Source: Mediterraneibacter glycyrrhizinilyticus (GTDB taxonomy: Bacteria; Bacillota; Clostridia; Lachnospirales; Lachnospiraceae). Taken from it: a stretch of DNA of 64,000 bases. The notes under the pieces are model-generated. The model did not search any database, had not been told where the DNA came from, and worked only from the letters and a program-made list of their open reading frames with translations. The position numbers were made by a program, and so were the translations under genes. The DNA lies in contig NZ_JACJLR010000012.1 in NCBI RefSeq assembly GCF_016902345.1, positions 1-64,000 on the forward strand, given 5' to 3'. Shown here in pieces: positions 34,683 through 43,758 of this stretch. Numbering within the stretch: the first letter of the stretch is position 1; each line of letters begins with the position of its first letter.

Positions 34683-34715
34683 AAAAGCGTGCCTGAAAAA
34701 ATTCGGCACGCTTTT
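34683..34715 (+). terminator. Terminator after ugpB
   Basis: AAAAGCGTGCC (34683-34693) pairs with GGCACGCTTTT (34705-34715). A TATAAT box at 34740-34745 follows and may start a separate transcript for the next genes. Confidence 0.85.
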
Positions 34716-34777
34716 ATCCGTAAAAAAGGAAGACTGCTGTATAATAAAAAGTATGTACTATAAGGAGGAGCCATGAA

Positions 34778-35536
34778 ATGAAGAAAGTAAAGATTTTTGC
34801 CCACCGGGGAGCGAGCGCCTATGCACCGGAAAATACGCTGGAGGCCTTCCGCCTTGCCATGGAGCAGGGAGCCGATGGGATCGAGATCGACGTTCAGCTG
34901 ACAAAGGATAATGAACTTGTGGTGATCCATGATGAGACGGTCGACCGTGTCAGCAGCGCGAAGGGCGCTGTAAGGGACTATACGCTGGAGGAATTGAAAA
35001 AGATCCCCGTGCCAAATCATTTTGAACAGTATCCGGATGTGCGGATCCCTACGCTCCGGGAGGTGCTTGAACTGGTAAAGCCCGGAAAAATGGAGATTAA
35101 TATTGAATTGAAGACGGGGATATACTGGTATCCCGAGATTGAGAAAAAGGTATTGGATCTGGTGAAGGAAGAGGGAATGGAAGAACGCATCATCTATTCT
35201 TCTTTTAATCATTACAGTATACAGAAGATCAGGGAGATTGCCCCGGATGCGGAGACAGCCTATCTGATCGGAGATGTTATGCTTGACGTGGCAGAGTACA
35301 CGAGGAAAACAGGGGTCAAAGGCATCCATCCGGCGCTGTTCCATGTCAAGATGGCGGATTTCCTTGAGGAATACAAAAAGAGCGGGCTTGCGGTCAGGGT
35401 ATGGACAGTGAATGAAAAAGACCAGATGAGCTGGCTGATCCGGGAGGGCGTGGACGCAGTGATCACCAATTATCCGGACCGAGGGATGGAGGCGCGTGCG
35501 GAAGCGGAGGCAGAATTAGCAAATGATGAAAAATAA
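34778..35536 (+). CDS. ugpQ: Glycerophosphodiester phosphodiesterase (UgpQ/GlpQ type)
   Basis: A 252-residue cytoplasmic GDPD enzyme. It hydrolyses glycerophosphodiesters to glycerol-3-phosphate and an alcohol. Conserved residues: HRGASAYAPENT (about 8-19), GIEIDVQLTKDNELVVIHDE (about 33-52), EINIELK and the C-terminal WTVNEK. No signal peptide, so it acts on imported substrates. Start at the second of two ATGs, 7 bases after AAGGAGGAG. The next gene overlaps it. Confidence 0.93.
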   Translation: MKKVKIFAHRGASAYAPENTLEAFRLAMEQGADGIEIDVQLTKDNELVVIHDETVDRVSSAKGAVRDYTLEELKKIPVPNHFEQYPDVRIPTLREVLELVKPGKMEINIELKTGIYWYPEIEKKVLDLVKEEGMEERIIYSSFNHYSIQKIREIAPDAETAYLIGDVMLDVAEYTRKTGVKGIHPALFHVKMADFLEEYKKSGLAVRVWTVNEKDQMSWLIREGVDAVITNYPDRGMEARAEAEAELANDEK

Positions 35537-36338
35537 AAAACTGTTTCTGCTCGATATTGACGGAACCGTCTGTAAGGGAGAACAGCTGATCGGAGGCACA
35601 CGCGAGTTCCTGTCATATCTGAAGAGCTGCGGCGGCCAGTTTGTTTTTATTACCAACAATGCCACGAAAAGCATTGCCGACTATATTGCTTCCTTCCAGA
35701 AAATGGGGATTCAGTCAGATTTTTCAAATTTTATCACTGCATCTTACGCAACAGTCCAGTATCTGAAGCAGCATCACAGCGGAGAACTGATCTATGTTCT
35801 TGGGACCAGGTCTCTGCTACGGGAATTGAAACAGAACGGGATACGGATTACGACAGACTGCGAGGACGGAGAGATCTCCTGCGTCCTGGTCTCCTATGAC
35901 AATCAGCTGACCTATGAGAAAATTTCCGATACCTGCCAGCTTCTGGCCAGACGCCCGGATGTGGATTATATTGCAACCAATCCTGACTATGTCTGCCCGG
36001 TTGAATTCGGTTATGTGCCGGATTGCGGGTCCATCTGCGAGATGCTGGAGCATGCGGTAAAGAGGACTCCTTATTTTATCGGAAAACCGGAGACTGCCAT
36101 GGTGGAATTCGCTGTGAAGAAGAACCGCTTTACAAAAGAGGAAACCCTGATCGTTGGCGACCGGCTTTATACGGATATCCTCTGCGGAAAACGTGCTGGG
36201 GTGGAGACTGCCCTGGTGCTTACCGGGGAGGCTACGCGGGAGGAGGCGCAGCGGTCGGACAATCCGCCGGAATATATTTTTTCCTCCATTGAAGAACTGT
36301 TCCATGTCTGGGCGGATGAATCCGCTGCGAATATATAA
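35523..36338 (+). CDS. HAD-superfamily phosphatase, NagD/glycerol-phosphate phosphatase-like
   Basis: A 271-residue HAD phosphatase of the NagD type. Motif I LLDIDGTVCKG (about 8-18), motif II ITNNATKS, cap domain in the middle, motifs III/IV in FIGKPE and IVGDRLYTDILCG. Asp and Asp of motif I are present. It may dephosphorylate glycerol-3-phosphate released by UgpQ. Overlaps ugpQ by 14 bases. Confidence 0.85.
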   Translation: MMKNKKLFLLDIDGTVCKGEQLIGGTREFLSYLKSCGGQFVFITNNATKSIADYIASFQKMGIQSDFSNFITASYATVQYLKQHHSGELIYVLGTRSLLRELKQNGIRITTDCEDGEISCVLVSYDNQLTYEKISDTCQLLARRPDVDYIATNPDYVCPVEFGYVPDCGSICEMLEHAVKRTPYFIGKPETAMVEFAVKKNRFTKEETLIVGDRLYTDILCGKRAGVETALVLTGEATREEAQRSDNPPEYIFSSIEELFHVWADESAANI

Positions 36339-36356
36339 GTAACTTTAGATTTCTAT

Positions 36357-37547
36357 TTATGCCTCGTAGTCCGATGGCCGCATTGGACTACGGGGCGTGC
36401 AGATCATAATTCCTGTTAAATAGCCTGAATCGTTAAAGCGAAATATCTCATAGCTGCCGGAATGCCCACTGAGCGTATAGCGGTATTCCTCATCGTCTTC
36501 GCCGGGATCCGGCTGCCCGTATATGTCTATTACATCAGCCGGTCTTGACCAGCCCAGGCGGATGCCTCCGGGAAGGATCAGATCAGTCCCGGAAAAATCA
36601 TAGTTTTCATAAGTGGCAGATAAGGTGCCGACCGTTCCGTCGGTAAGTGGGACGGCCTCTTTCGCTGCATTGTATACGGTGACAAAAAGGTTCTGTTCCC
36701 GGTCATTCGTAAGAGTGACGTTTGCACTGTCATAGGATGCATATGGACTGTCTGTCCCCTGAAGCTTCCTGGGGACATCCTGCCCCTCTTTAATATACCA
36801 TCCATTTGAGAAAAAGTCAGAAAGAGACACAGGCAGCGAGTATACGGCATTGTTGATCTGGATAGAAAAACTGCGCCAATCGTCCGGGAGGGATGGAAGC
36901 GCCGGATATAACTTGTCAGCCTGTTCATCCAGGCTGGTTATGTATTCCAGAGAGAACAGTACCTCCGTATGCGGCAGATAGACTGCCTTGGCGCGCAGAT
37001 CGCTATTTTCCTGCCAAAGCTTCTCGCCTTCCTCGTAAAGATCAGACGTCATGGATAAGATGTGATTCTCTCCATCCATGCCCACGCCTTCCATAGAGAA
37101 CGTCTCTTCCCCGTCATCTGTTGACCCCATGTCAAATCCCAATCTGTAAAGGTAGTCTGTTTTCGGATGTGACAAATATGGTATATCAAGAACAAGCGTC
37201 CGCAGCAGAATGAATGAAAGCGCCAGACATGCCAGGATCCCGACAGCGCATCCTGCTTTCGTCAGGAGTATGCCAACGCACCCTGCTTTTCCTTTTGTTA
37301 AAGTCATCGGCTTGCGGATGACCTGAATGAAAAAGATGACAGCCGCGAATGCCAGAACTACCACAATCGTCCGCCAGATCACCTCCTGCACAAATCCGCT
37401 GACACCCATTACTGCGTCAGAACTGCCTAGGAAGGAATCCAGGAAAAATATGATCCCCACGAAAAGCAGCAGGGGTACTGCGAAAATAAGCACCACCATG
37501 ATATAGATCCAGTCAATACGATTTTTTTCAGGTCCTTCAGAACTCAT
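36357..37547 (-). CDS. Unknown membrane protein with large extracytoplasmic domain
   Basis: A 396-residue protein I do not recognise. Three hydrophobic segments at about 12-36, 50-75 and 88-115 are followed by a soluble domain of about 275 residues with many acidic and aromatic residues; GGIRLGWSRPADVIDIYGQPD near 335 stands out. By the positive-inside rule the large domain probably faces outwards. The end of the coding sequence contains a hairpin (GCCTCGTAGTCC/GGACTACGGGGC, 36361-36399) that may act as a terminator in the minus direction. It is probably co-transcribed with the membrane gene just upstream (gap 12 bases). Confidence 0.6.
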   Translation of the reverse strand: MSSEGPEKNRIDWIYIMVVLIFAVPLLLFVGIIFFLDSFLGSSDAVMGVSGFVQEVIWRTIVVVLAFAAVIFFIQVIRKPMTLTKGKAGCVGILLTKAGCAVGILACLALSFILLRTLVLDIPYLSHPKTDYLYRLGFDMGSTDDGEETFSMEGVGMDGENHILSMTSDLYEEGEKLWQENSDLRAKAVYLPHTEVLFSLEYITSLDEQADKLYPALPSLPDDWRSFSIQINNAVYSLPVSLSDFFSNGWYIKEGQDVPRKLQGTDSPYASYDSANVTLTNDREQNLFVTVYNAAKEAVPLTDGTVGTLSATYENYDFSGTDLILPGGIRLGWSRPADVIDIYGQPDPGEDDEEYRYTLSGHSGSYEIFRFNDSGYLTGIMICTPRSPMRPSDYEA

Positions 37548-37559
37548 TTCATTTCTCCT

Positions 37560-38051
37560 TTACATTCTGATATCTTCGGGGATTTTTTTCCGCTTCGCGT
37601 TTTTACAACGGCGGAAGAGCATTCTGGCAATCAGTATGATTCCGATCGCTGCTGCTGAGGTGGATCCTGTAAACAGACAGAGCATCTCATTATTCTTCCG
37701 GTAATACTCACTTACAACGTTTTCCGGTTTTTGGGGATCATATAAGAGATCTTGCCTTGCACCTGTCCAGATTTCGGTGTTCAGTTCCCCGATCGTCTCC
37801 ACACATCTGTCCGCAGAAGTGGTTTCCCTGATGTTTGTATCTTCCTTCCCGATCATCCATCTGCCATCTTTTGTGCGGTAACGGTATGTGATCACTGTGA
37901 AATTATAAGCATCCCCGTCATCATCCAGTCCCATCCAGCGCTCGATCTTTAACACTTCGCCTACAGAATGTTCTGTATAATTTATATTTTCTGCCACAAG
38001 TCCGACAGCCGTATAGATGAAGCAGCCAGCCCACATTACGATAAAAAGCAT
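37560..38051 (-). CDS. Small membrane protein, DUF3592-like
   Basis: A 163-residue protein with a membrane helix at each end and a beta-rich middle. The phrase LLYDPQKPENV near residue 110 resembles the conserved end of DUF3592 domains, and the C-terminus is basic (RRCKNAKRKKIP). The function is unknown. No good ribosome site precedes the ATG at 38051, so the start is uncertain. It forms a probable operon with the next minus-strand gene. Confidence 0.55.
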   Translation of the reverse strand: MLFIVMWAGCFIYTAVGLVAENINYTEHSVGEVLKIERWMGLDDDGDAYNFTVITYRYRTKDGRWMIGKEDTNIRETTSADRCVETIGELNTEIWTGARQDLLYDPQKPENVVSEYYRKNNEMLCLFTGSTSAAAIGIILIARMLFRRCKNAKRKKIPEDIRM

Positions 38052-38149
38052 AAACTATTTGTGTAAAATAAAATGTGAAGAACAGGTAAAATTTTTGTAA
38101 TAGCAGGCAGACGCAAAATAATCCGATCCGAAAAAACGAATCTGTGCTA

Positions 38150-38178
38150 TTGCCTGAGACGTACTGTTGGAGTATACT
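38150..38178 (+). promoter_or_regulatory. Promoter of the histidinol-phosphatase-like gene
   Basis: TTGCCT (38150-38155), 17-bp spacer, TATACT (38173-38178). Confidence 0.55.
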
Positions 38179-38210
38179 GGCACTATCGTACAAAACGGGG
38201 AGGAAACGAT

Positions 38211-39026
38211 ATGATACAGAGCGACTGCCACATGCACACAGAGTTTTCATCAGACAGCGAGACACCCGTAAGGAGTATGATTGAGGGCGCGATAAAGAAA
38301 GGGCTCCGGGAAATCTGCCTTACGGACCACTATGATAAGGACTATCCGCGGGTGCCGGATATCGAGGGGATTCCCTTTGTATTCGACCCGGAGGAATACT
38401 GCCGCACTCTTGCCGGGCTGAAAGAAGAGTACAGCGGCCGGATCACGGTCCGCACCGGGATCGAGATCGGGCTGCAGCCCCACCTGGGAGGATTTTACAG
38501 GGAGCTGACAGAAAAGTATCCTTTTGATTTCGTCATCGGCTCTGTCCATCTCGTACACGGGCTGGACCCTTACTACGGAGCGCTCTTTGAAGGCAGGACA
38601 GATGAGGAAGCATACGCGGAGACGTTCCGGGAGACTTTGGCTGACCTGGAAGCAATTGACGGCTTTGACGTTCTGGGGCATATTGATTATGTGGTCCGCT
38701 ATGGGAAGGAAAAGGCAGCGCACTATTCTTACCATAGGTTTGCGGACGAGATTGACGAGATCCTTAAGAAAGTCATTGAGATGGGAAAAGGGATTGAGCT
38801 GAACACGGGCGGATTCAAGTACGGGCTTGGATTTAGCAATCCCCATCCTGATATCATAAAGCGGTACAGGGAACTGGGCGGAGAGATCATTACCGTTGGG
38901 GCAGACGCCCATAAGCCGGAACACATCGCCTATGATTTTGATAAGGCGGAAGAAATATTAAAAGACTGTGGATTTAAGTATTATACAGTGTTTGAAGAGC
39001 GGAAACCCATTTTCAGAAAATTATAA
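38211..39026 (+). CDS. PHP-family histidinol phosphatase (HisJ/HisK type)
   Basis: A 271-residue metal-dependent phosphatase. PHP motifs: DCHMHTEFSSD (about 4-14), LTDHYDKDY (about 38), GIEIG (about 83), FDFVIGSVH (about 103), DVLGHIDYVVRYG (about 150), and the C-terminal GADAHKPEHI. It should convert histidinol phosphate to histidinol, but related PHP enzymes have other substrates and no his operon is nearby. GGGGAGG lies before the ATG. Confidence 0.8.
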   Translation: MIQSDCHMHTEFSSDSETPVRSMIEGAIKKGLREICLTDHYDKDYPRVPDIEGIPFVFDPEEYCRTLAGLKEEYSGRITVRTGIEIGLQPHLGGFYRELTEKYPFDFVIGSVHLVHGLDPYYGALFEGRTDEEAYAETFRETLADLEAIDGFDVLGHIDYVVRYGKEKAAHYSYHRFADEIDEILKKVIEMGKGIELNTGGFKYGLGFSNPHPDIIKRYRELGGEIITVGADAHKPEHIAYDFDKAEEILKDCGFKYYTVFEERKPIFRKL

Positions 39027-39087
39027 GCTGTGGAAGGCGGAACAAACTTCGCTTCCATTGAGAACAAGAGGAATTCTTGCTGCTGAG

Positions 39088-39126
39088 CGCCTCATATCAG
39101 AGAACGAAAAACTCTGACGTGAGGCG
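39088..39126 (+). terminator. Terminator after the PHP phosphatase gene
   Basis: CGCCTCA...TCAGAG pairs with CTCTGA...TGAGGCG, followed by TATTTT. Confidence 0.75.
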
Positions 39127-39193
39127 TATTTTGAGTCCGGGCGGGCGGCTCTTATGGTGTTCAGGGAAGTTTTCCCAAATCTCCTTAATCGGA

Positions 39194-39222
39194 ATGACAC
39201 AGAACAGATAGTGGTGTATACT
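39194..39222 (+). promoter_or_regulatory. Promoter of the amidohydrolase gene
   Basis: ATGACA (39194-39199), 17-bp spacer, TATACT (39217-39222). Confidence 0.55.
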
Positions 39223-39270
39223 GGATGATACAGGCAGATTATGAGCGTACATAAGGAGAGTGAAACACAG

Positions 39271-40533
39271 ATGAGAGAACAGATCATACAGCAGATGAAA
39301 GAAACTTCAGAATACATTTTTTCCTATCCGGAGATCTCGGGAAAGGAAAAGAAATCGTCCCGGGCTCTGGCGCGTTTTCTGGAACGGGAAGGGTTTGAGA
39401 TTACCTGGGGGCTGGCAGGATTTGAGACGGCGTTTCTGGCTCAGTGGGGGGAGGGAGAACCGGTTATCGGGTTCCTTGCGGAGTATGACGCCCTGCCCGG
39501 ACTCGGACAGGAAGTGTGCAGTGAGTATAACCCCACCGGCGGACCGGGGCACGGATGCGGGCACAATCTCCTTGGGACGGCATGTGCCGGCGCGGCGTGC
39601 GCGCTGAAAGACCGGATGGAGTCGGAAGGGCTTTCCGGGACGGTGCGGGTATACGGCTGCCCTGCGGAGGAGACGGTAGTCGGTAAGATCCGGATGAACG
39701 AGGCAGGCGTTTTCGATGACCTGTCGGCAGCGGTCACCTGGCATCCTTTTGACAGGAACCGGGTGAGTTTTGATATCTGGCAGGCGCAGGATATCAAAAA
39801 TTACAAATTCTACGGTACGGCGGCACATGCCTCAAAGCATCCGGAGAAGGGGCGCAGCGCCCTGGACGCGGCGGAACTGATGAATGTGGGAGTGAATTAT
39901 CTGAGAGAACATGTTGCCGACGATGTCAGGATGCATTATACTTATACGAATACGGACGGACCGGCGAATATCGTTCCCGCTTACGCGTCTACCAACTATT
40001 TTATCCGCTCCTCCAAATGGGAGAGGACGAAGGACGCGTCCGAACGGGTAGATGACTGCGCGAGAGGTGCGGCGATCATGACCGGTACGAGAGTGGAGAT
40101 CGAGCGGGTCACATGTAATAAGGAAATGAAGGTAAACCGTGCCCTCGCCGAAACGTTTTATGAGGAGATGACAAAGATCCCTGTCCCGTCTTACACGGAG
40201 GAGGAATTAAAGTTCGCGGAGAAAATCTCCGAAGCGGCAGGTTTTGAGAATAACGGGGTGTATTTTACCGGGCTGGAGCCTCTGGAGGATGAGCCGGTCC
40301 CGCTTTCCATCGGGACGGACGTGTCCGATGTCAGCCATACCGTTCCTACGGTCATGCTGAGTGCTGCGGCAATGTGCCGGGAGACGCCTCTCCACCACTG
40401 GGCGGCGACAGCCCAGGCAGGGATGAGCATTGGGGAAAAAGGCATGATCTACGCGGCGGAGTGCATGGCTGCGGGAGCGTACCGGCTGGTGACTGAGCCG
40501 GAGATACTGAAACGGGCGTGGGAAGAGATGTAG
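39271..40533 (+). CDS. M20-family amidohydrolase (AbgB-like)
   Basis: A 420-residue di-metal amidohydrolase of the p-aminobenzoyl-glutamate-hydrolase type. Metal and catalytic residues are in GFLAEYDALPGLGQ, GHGCGHNLLG (about 95-104), PAEETVVGK (about 136) and SHTVP near the C-terminus. It cleaves an N-acyl amide, possibly a folate breakdown product or an N-acyl amino acid. The ATG at 39271 is preferred (AAGGAGAG upstream, about 42-base leader) over ATG 39241, which would leave a 12-base leader. Confidence 0.82.
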   Translation: MREQIIQQMKETSEYIFSYPEISGKEKKSSRALARFLEREGFEITWGLAGFETAFLAQWGEGEPVIGFLAEYDALPGLGQEVCSEYNPTGGPGHGCGHNLLGTACAGAACALKDRMESEGLSGTVRVYGCPAEETVVGKIRMNEAGVFDDLSAAVTWHPFDRNRVSFDIWQAQDIKNYKFYGTAAHASKHPEKGRSALDAAELMNVGVNYLREHVADDVRMHYTYTNTDGPANIVPAYASTNYFIRSSKWERTKDASERVDDCARGAAIMTGTRVEIERVTCNKEMKVNRALAETFYEEMTKIPVPSYTEEELKFAEKISEAAGFENNGVYFTGLEPLEDEPVPLSIGTDVSDVSHTVPTVMLSAAAMCRETPLHHWAATAQAGMSIGEKGMIYAAECMAAGAYRLVTEPEILKRAWEEM

Positions 40534-40607
40534 CTGCACAAAAGACAGGCGCAGGGGCGGATCTCGTCCGTAAGGGATGGGGTTCTGAGGAAAGAAAGGG
40601 AAGAACG

Positions 40608-41252
40608 ATGAGAAAAAAGATCATTCTGGGCTCGGCTTCACCCAGACGGAAGGAACTGCTGGAGCAGATCGGGGCCGGATTTGAGATAAAAGTCAGTGAG
40701 AAAGAGGAAATCTATCACAGTGAGCGTCCGGAAGACATCGTCTGTGAGCTGGCTCTGATGAAAGCGGAGAACGTGGCTTCAGAACTGAGTACGGAAGAAC
40801 GAAGGAACGCTGTGGTGATCGGAGCGGACACCATCGTGGTGCTGGACGGGGCGATCCTGGGCAAACCGGCAGATCAGGAGGATGCCGCCCGGATGCTCTC
40901 GTCCCTTCAGGGCAGGTGCCATGAAGTGTATACCGGAGTGGCGGTGCTGGAATATGGCGGGGACACAGAGAAGATTTCTGACGGAGAGCCGGAACAGATC
41001 TCAGGCGGTCTGACAGGAGCCGTGAGGAAGGAAAACTATGCTGTGGGGACAAAAGTCTATGTAAATCCCATGACAGAACAGGAGATCCGGGATTATATCG
41101 CCACGGGGGAACCCATGGATAAGGCGGGCGCCTACGGAATCCAGGGCAGGTTCGCCGCATACATCGACCGGATCGATGGAGACTATTATAATGTAGTGGG
41201 GCTTCCGGTGTCCCGTGTATACAGGACCTTAAAAGGGATGGGTGCCCTTTGA
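40608..41252 (+). CDS. maf: Maf-family nucleotide pyrophosphatase
   Basis: A 214-residue house-cleaning enzyme that hydrolyses non-canonical or excess dTTP/UTP-type nucleotides to the monophosphates. Family motifs: LGSASPRRKELLEQIG (about 7-22), VIGADTIVVLDGAILGKP (about 70-87) and DKAGAYGIQG (about 175). A loop of about 25 residues (near 125-145) is inserted relative to the standard family. GAAAGGGAAG precedes the ATG. The longer frame starting upstream lacks homology. Confidence 0.9.
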   Translation: MRKKIILGSASPRRKELLEQIGAGFEIKVSEKEEIYHSERPEDIVCELALMKAENVASELSTEERRNAVVIGADTIVVLDGAILGKPADQEDAARMLSSLQGRCHEVYTGVAVLEYGGDTEKISDGEPEQISGGLTGAVRKENYAVGTKVYVNPMTEQEIRDYIATGEPMDKAGAYGIQGRFAAYIDRIDGDYYNVVGLPVSRVYRTLKGMGAL

Positions 41253-41270
41253 CCACAGAGACGGGGGACA

Positions 41271-41825
41271 TTAGGCCATATCCCAGAGGGAATCGCCGTG
41301 TTCCCGGAGCCATCTGCGGGAAGACTTATAGTCCGGAAGTACAGATTCTACCACAGCATAGAATGCTTTGGAGTGGTTCATTTCTTTCCGGTGGGCAAGT
41401 TCGTGGACGACGACGTAGTCCAGGACTTCCTCCGGCGCAAAGATGAGCCGCCAGTTGAAATTCAGATTGCCGGCACTGCTGCAGCTTCCCCATCGTGTCT
41501 TCTGTTCGCGGATGGAGATCCTGCCGTAGGTGACGCCCATGATGCGTGCATAGTATGCGGTCTTCTGTGTGAATATCGCGCGGGCGGTCTCCACATAGTG
41601 CCTGCGGCGGCTTTCGGACAGCGGAGGATGTTCATGAAATGGATGAGAACGAGCTTCTTCCAGATGCCTTACAACCCAGTCCTCTTTGCTGTGCAGAAAG
41701 GATTCAATAAAAGAGCGGGGGCACCCGTAAGGGGCACGGACTTTGACGCGTCCTTCCCGCGTGATCTGCAGGGCAACGGTCCTGCGGCGGCTGTATATGA
41801 TCTCAAATGAAAATGGAAAATGCAT
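41271..41825 (-). CDS. YgjP/SprT-like zinc metallopeptidase
   Basis: A 184-residue protein of the YgjP (DUF45) metallopeptidase family. Zinc site VVHELAHRKEMNHSKAFYAV (HExxH with third ligand His), plus KTRWGSCSSAGNLNFNWRL. The ATG at 41825 has GAGGTGAT just before it; the longer upstream frame would add an unlikely hydrophobic leader. Role in the cell unknown. Confidence 0.88.
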   Translation of the reverse strand: MHFPFSFEIIYSRRRTVALQITREGRVKVRAPYGCPRSFIESFLHSKEDWVVRHLEEARSHPFHEHPPLSESRRRHYVETARAIFTQKTAYYARIMGVTYGRISIREQKTRWGSCSSAGNLNFNWRLIFAPEEVLDYVVVHELAHRKEMNHSKAFYAVVESVLPDYKSSRRWLREHGDSLWDMA

Positions 41826-41874
41826 GGTATCACCTCGTATCAAAGTGTAACATATATAAAGTGAAAGGAAAAGA

Positions 41875-42843
41875 ATGAAAGAAAATAAGGGAAAGAGAAA
41901 CAACTGGTTTAAAAATATGGGGGATGCGCTCCACATGGAGCTGAGGGAGCACAGGAGTTCGTTTATTGTCTACTTTACACTGCGGCTGCTCGTCATTGCG
42001 ATGATGATCCTGCAGCTCATGAACCGGAATTACGAAAATGTATTTTTGTGCGTACTGACCCTTGTACTGCTCGTGGCGCCCAGCTTTATTCAGATTACGT
42101 TTAAGGTGGAACTGCCCACGCTTTTGGAGATCATCATATTGGTTTTCATCTTCTCGGCGGAGATACTGGGGGAGATCAGCGAATTCTATCTGATGTTCCC
42201 CTTCTGGGATACAGTGCTCCATACTCTGAACGGATTTCTGATGGCGGCGATCGGGTTTTCCATGGTGGATCTCCTGAACCGAAGCGAGAATGTGAAGTTC
42301 AACCTGTCACCGCTTTTCCTGGCGATCGTCGCGTTCTGTTTTTCCATGACGATCGGGGTCCTGTGGGAGTTCTTCGAGTTCGGGATGGACCAGATCGCGG
42401 GATATGATATGCAGAAAGATACGGTCGTGCATATGATCCGGTCGGTTACACTGGACCCGAAGGGGCGGAATGTGCCTTATGTGATCAGTGGGATCACGGA
42501 GACTGCGGTAAACGGTGCGGAACTGGGGCTGGGGGGATATCTGGACATCGGGTTGATCGATACAATGCAGGACCTTATTGTCAATTTTATTGGAGCCTTC
42601 ATCTTCTCCATAATCGGTTTTTTATATGTCAAAAACAGGGGGAAAGGCAGTATTGTGAGGCGGCTGGTCCCCACGAGGAAGCGGGAAGACCGTGATTTTC
42701 TCAGAATCGTGGCAGAGAGGACTTTGTCAGGAACGGCCAAGAAGCAGGAAAATAAACTGCCAGATGAGGAAAAGGAAGAACGCCCCCAGGATGGTGGAAA
42801 CCATGTAGAGGAGAATGGCGGGCGTGTTTCCGATGCGGACTGA
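41875..42843 (+). CDS. YjdF/DUF2238-like membrane protein
   Basis: A 322-residue protein with about seven helices. WDTVLHTLNGFLMAAIGFSM (about 104-123) and TIGVLWEFFEFGMDQI (about 160) fit the YjdF-type family. The last 70 residues are strongly charged and disordered (EEKEERPQDGGN). The last 117 bases overlap, on the opposite strand, the C-terminus of the convergent membrane gene. GAAAGGAAAAG precedes the ATG. Function unknown. Confidence 0.65.
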   Translation: MKENKGKRNNWFKNMGDALHMELREHRSSFIVYFTLRLLVIAMMILQLMNRNYENVFLCVLTLVLLVAPSFIQITFKVELPTLLEIIILVFIFSAEILGEISEFYLMFPFWDTVLHTLNGFLMAAIGFSMVDLLNRSENVKFNLSPLFLAIVAFCFSMTIGVLWEFFEFGMDQIAGYDMQKDTVVHMIRSVTLDPKGRNVPYVISGITETAVNGAELGLGGYLDIGLIDTMQDLIVNFIGAFIFSIIGFLYVKNRGKGSIVRRLVPTRKREDRDFLRIVAERTLSGTAKKQENKLPDEEKEERPQDGGNHVEENGGRVSDAD

Positions 42844-43407
42844 CAGATCGGAGAAGATGATCTGCTGCATCTGGTAGCCGGGATTGATATAGAACATATT
42901 GATCGTCCCGAAACGGTCAAAGGAAAGATTAAACAGTTCTGCCAGCACACAGCAGAACAGATACAGCCCTGTGCTGCCTGCAAAGGCACGCAGGGCTTTC
43001 TCATGCGCGCAGCGGAAGTATACGAGAGCGGACAGGATGCCGATCAGGATCAGCAGGATATGCCACAGGTAAGAGTGAACGGTCAGCGAGACAAGCGGGT
43101 AGTGCAGACCGCTGGGGTCCGCGAAGACGGAAATTCCGCCCAGAAGCGTGTAGGACATGAGGAATGTGAGAAGAATCCGTCTGGCGACTTTTTGGCGCAG
43201 CCACGGGTAAAGCAGCAGGAGATACATAGGGATACTGCAGAGCTGGAAAGGAAAATACCACCAGTTGTATCTGCCGCCTCCGAGCACAAACGTCAGCGTG
43301 ATCTGTTTCCATATTTCGCTGATGAACATGATGACTCCGCACAGAAAAAACAGCCTGTCTGAACGTCTGGGAAAAGAAACTTGTCTGATTTTTTGCAAAA
43401 ATTCCAT
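42727..43407 (-). CDS. YwaF/TMEM164-like membrane protein
   Basis: A 226-residue protein with six or seven helices. Landmarks: EIWKQITLTF, YNWWYFPFQLCSIPMYLLLL (about 48-67) and LVSLTVHSYLWHILLI, typical of YwaF/TMEM164-type proteins. The ATG at 43407 has GGAGAGGATC in front. A TATAAT box is on the minus strand at 43449-43444. It is convergent with, and overlaps, the previous gene. Function unknown. Confidence 0.68.
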   Translation of the reverse strand: MEFLQKIRQVSFPRRSDRLFFLCGVIMFISEIWKQITLTFVLGGGRYNWWYFPFQLCSIPMYLLLLYPWLRQKVARRILLTFLMSYTLLGGISVFADPSGLHYPLVSLTVHSYLWHILLILIGILSALVYFRCAHEKALRAFAGSTGLYLFCCVLAELFNLSFDRFGTINMFYINPGYQMQQIIFSDLSVRIGNTPAILLYMVSTILGAFFLFLIWQFIFLLLGRS

Positions 43408-43449
43408 ATTGATCCTCTCCGGTTTCGAAATCTCTCTCTGATTATTATA

Positions 43450-43729
43450 TCTCAAACCTGAAAAAATAAAATGAAAATGAGCAGTATTGCTAAAATCAGC
43501 TCGGTTTTCGAGCGAAAAAAAGTTTCGTCCATGCGCAGAATCGACAAAAAATAAAAATAAAACAGGAGTCTTTTGCATGAAAAAGAGTGCACGCCGAGAC
43601 TGCGGATATCATTGCGGAAAAAGATAGATAAAAAATGAATAAAAAATCAAAAAAACTCGATGCGAAAAAAGGGCAAATTGAAATAAAAAATGGGGAAAAA
43701 GACGGCGTGTCATCCGCAGCAATGAACTG
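43450..43729. other. A-rich intergenic region before the ATP synthase promoter
   Basis: About 280 bp full of A runs, with no recognisable gene. A 16-codon frame near 43577 has no support. Bases 43760-43960, between the promoter and atpB, form an untranslated leader of about 200 nt with no clear hairpin or known riboswitch. Confidence 0.3.
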
Positions 43730-43758
43730 TTGACAAACAAAAAAATCGGGAGTAATAT
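43730..43758 (+). promoter_or_regulatory. Promoter of the ATP synthase operon
   Basis: Consensus TTGACA (43730-43735), 17-bp spacer, TAATAT (43753-43758). Confidence 0.75.

Noticed and set aside
43577-43627. 16-codon frame in the A-rich region before the atp operon
   Set aside because: Too short, with an unconvincing sequence and no promoter.
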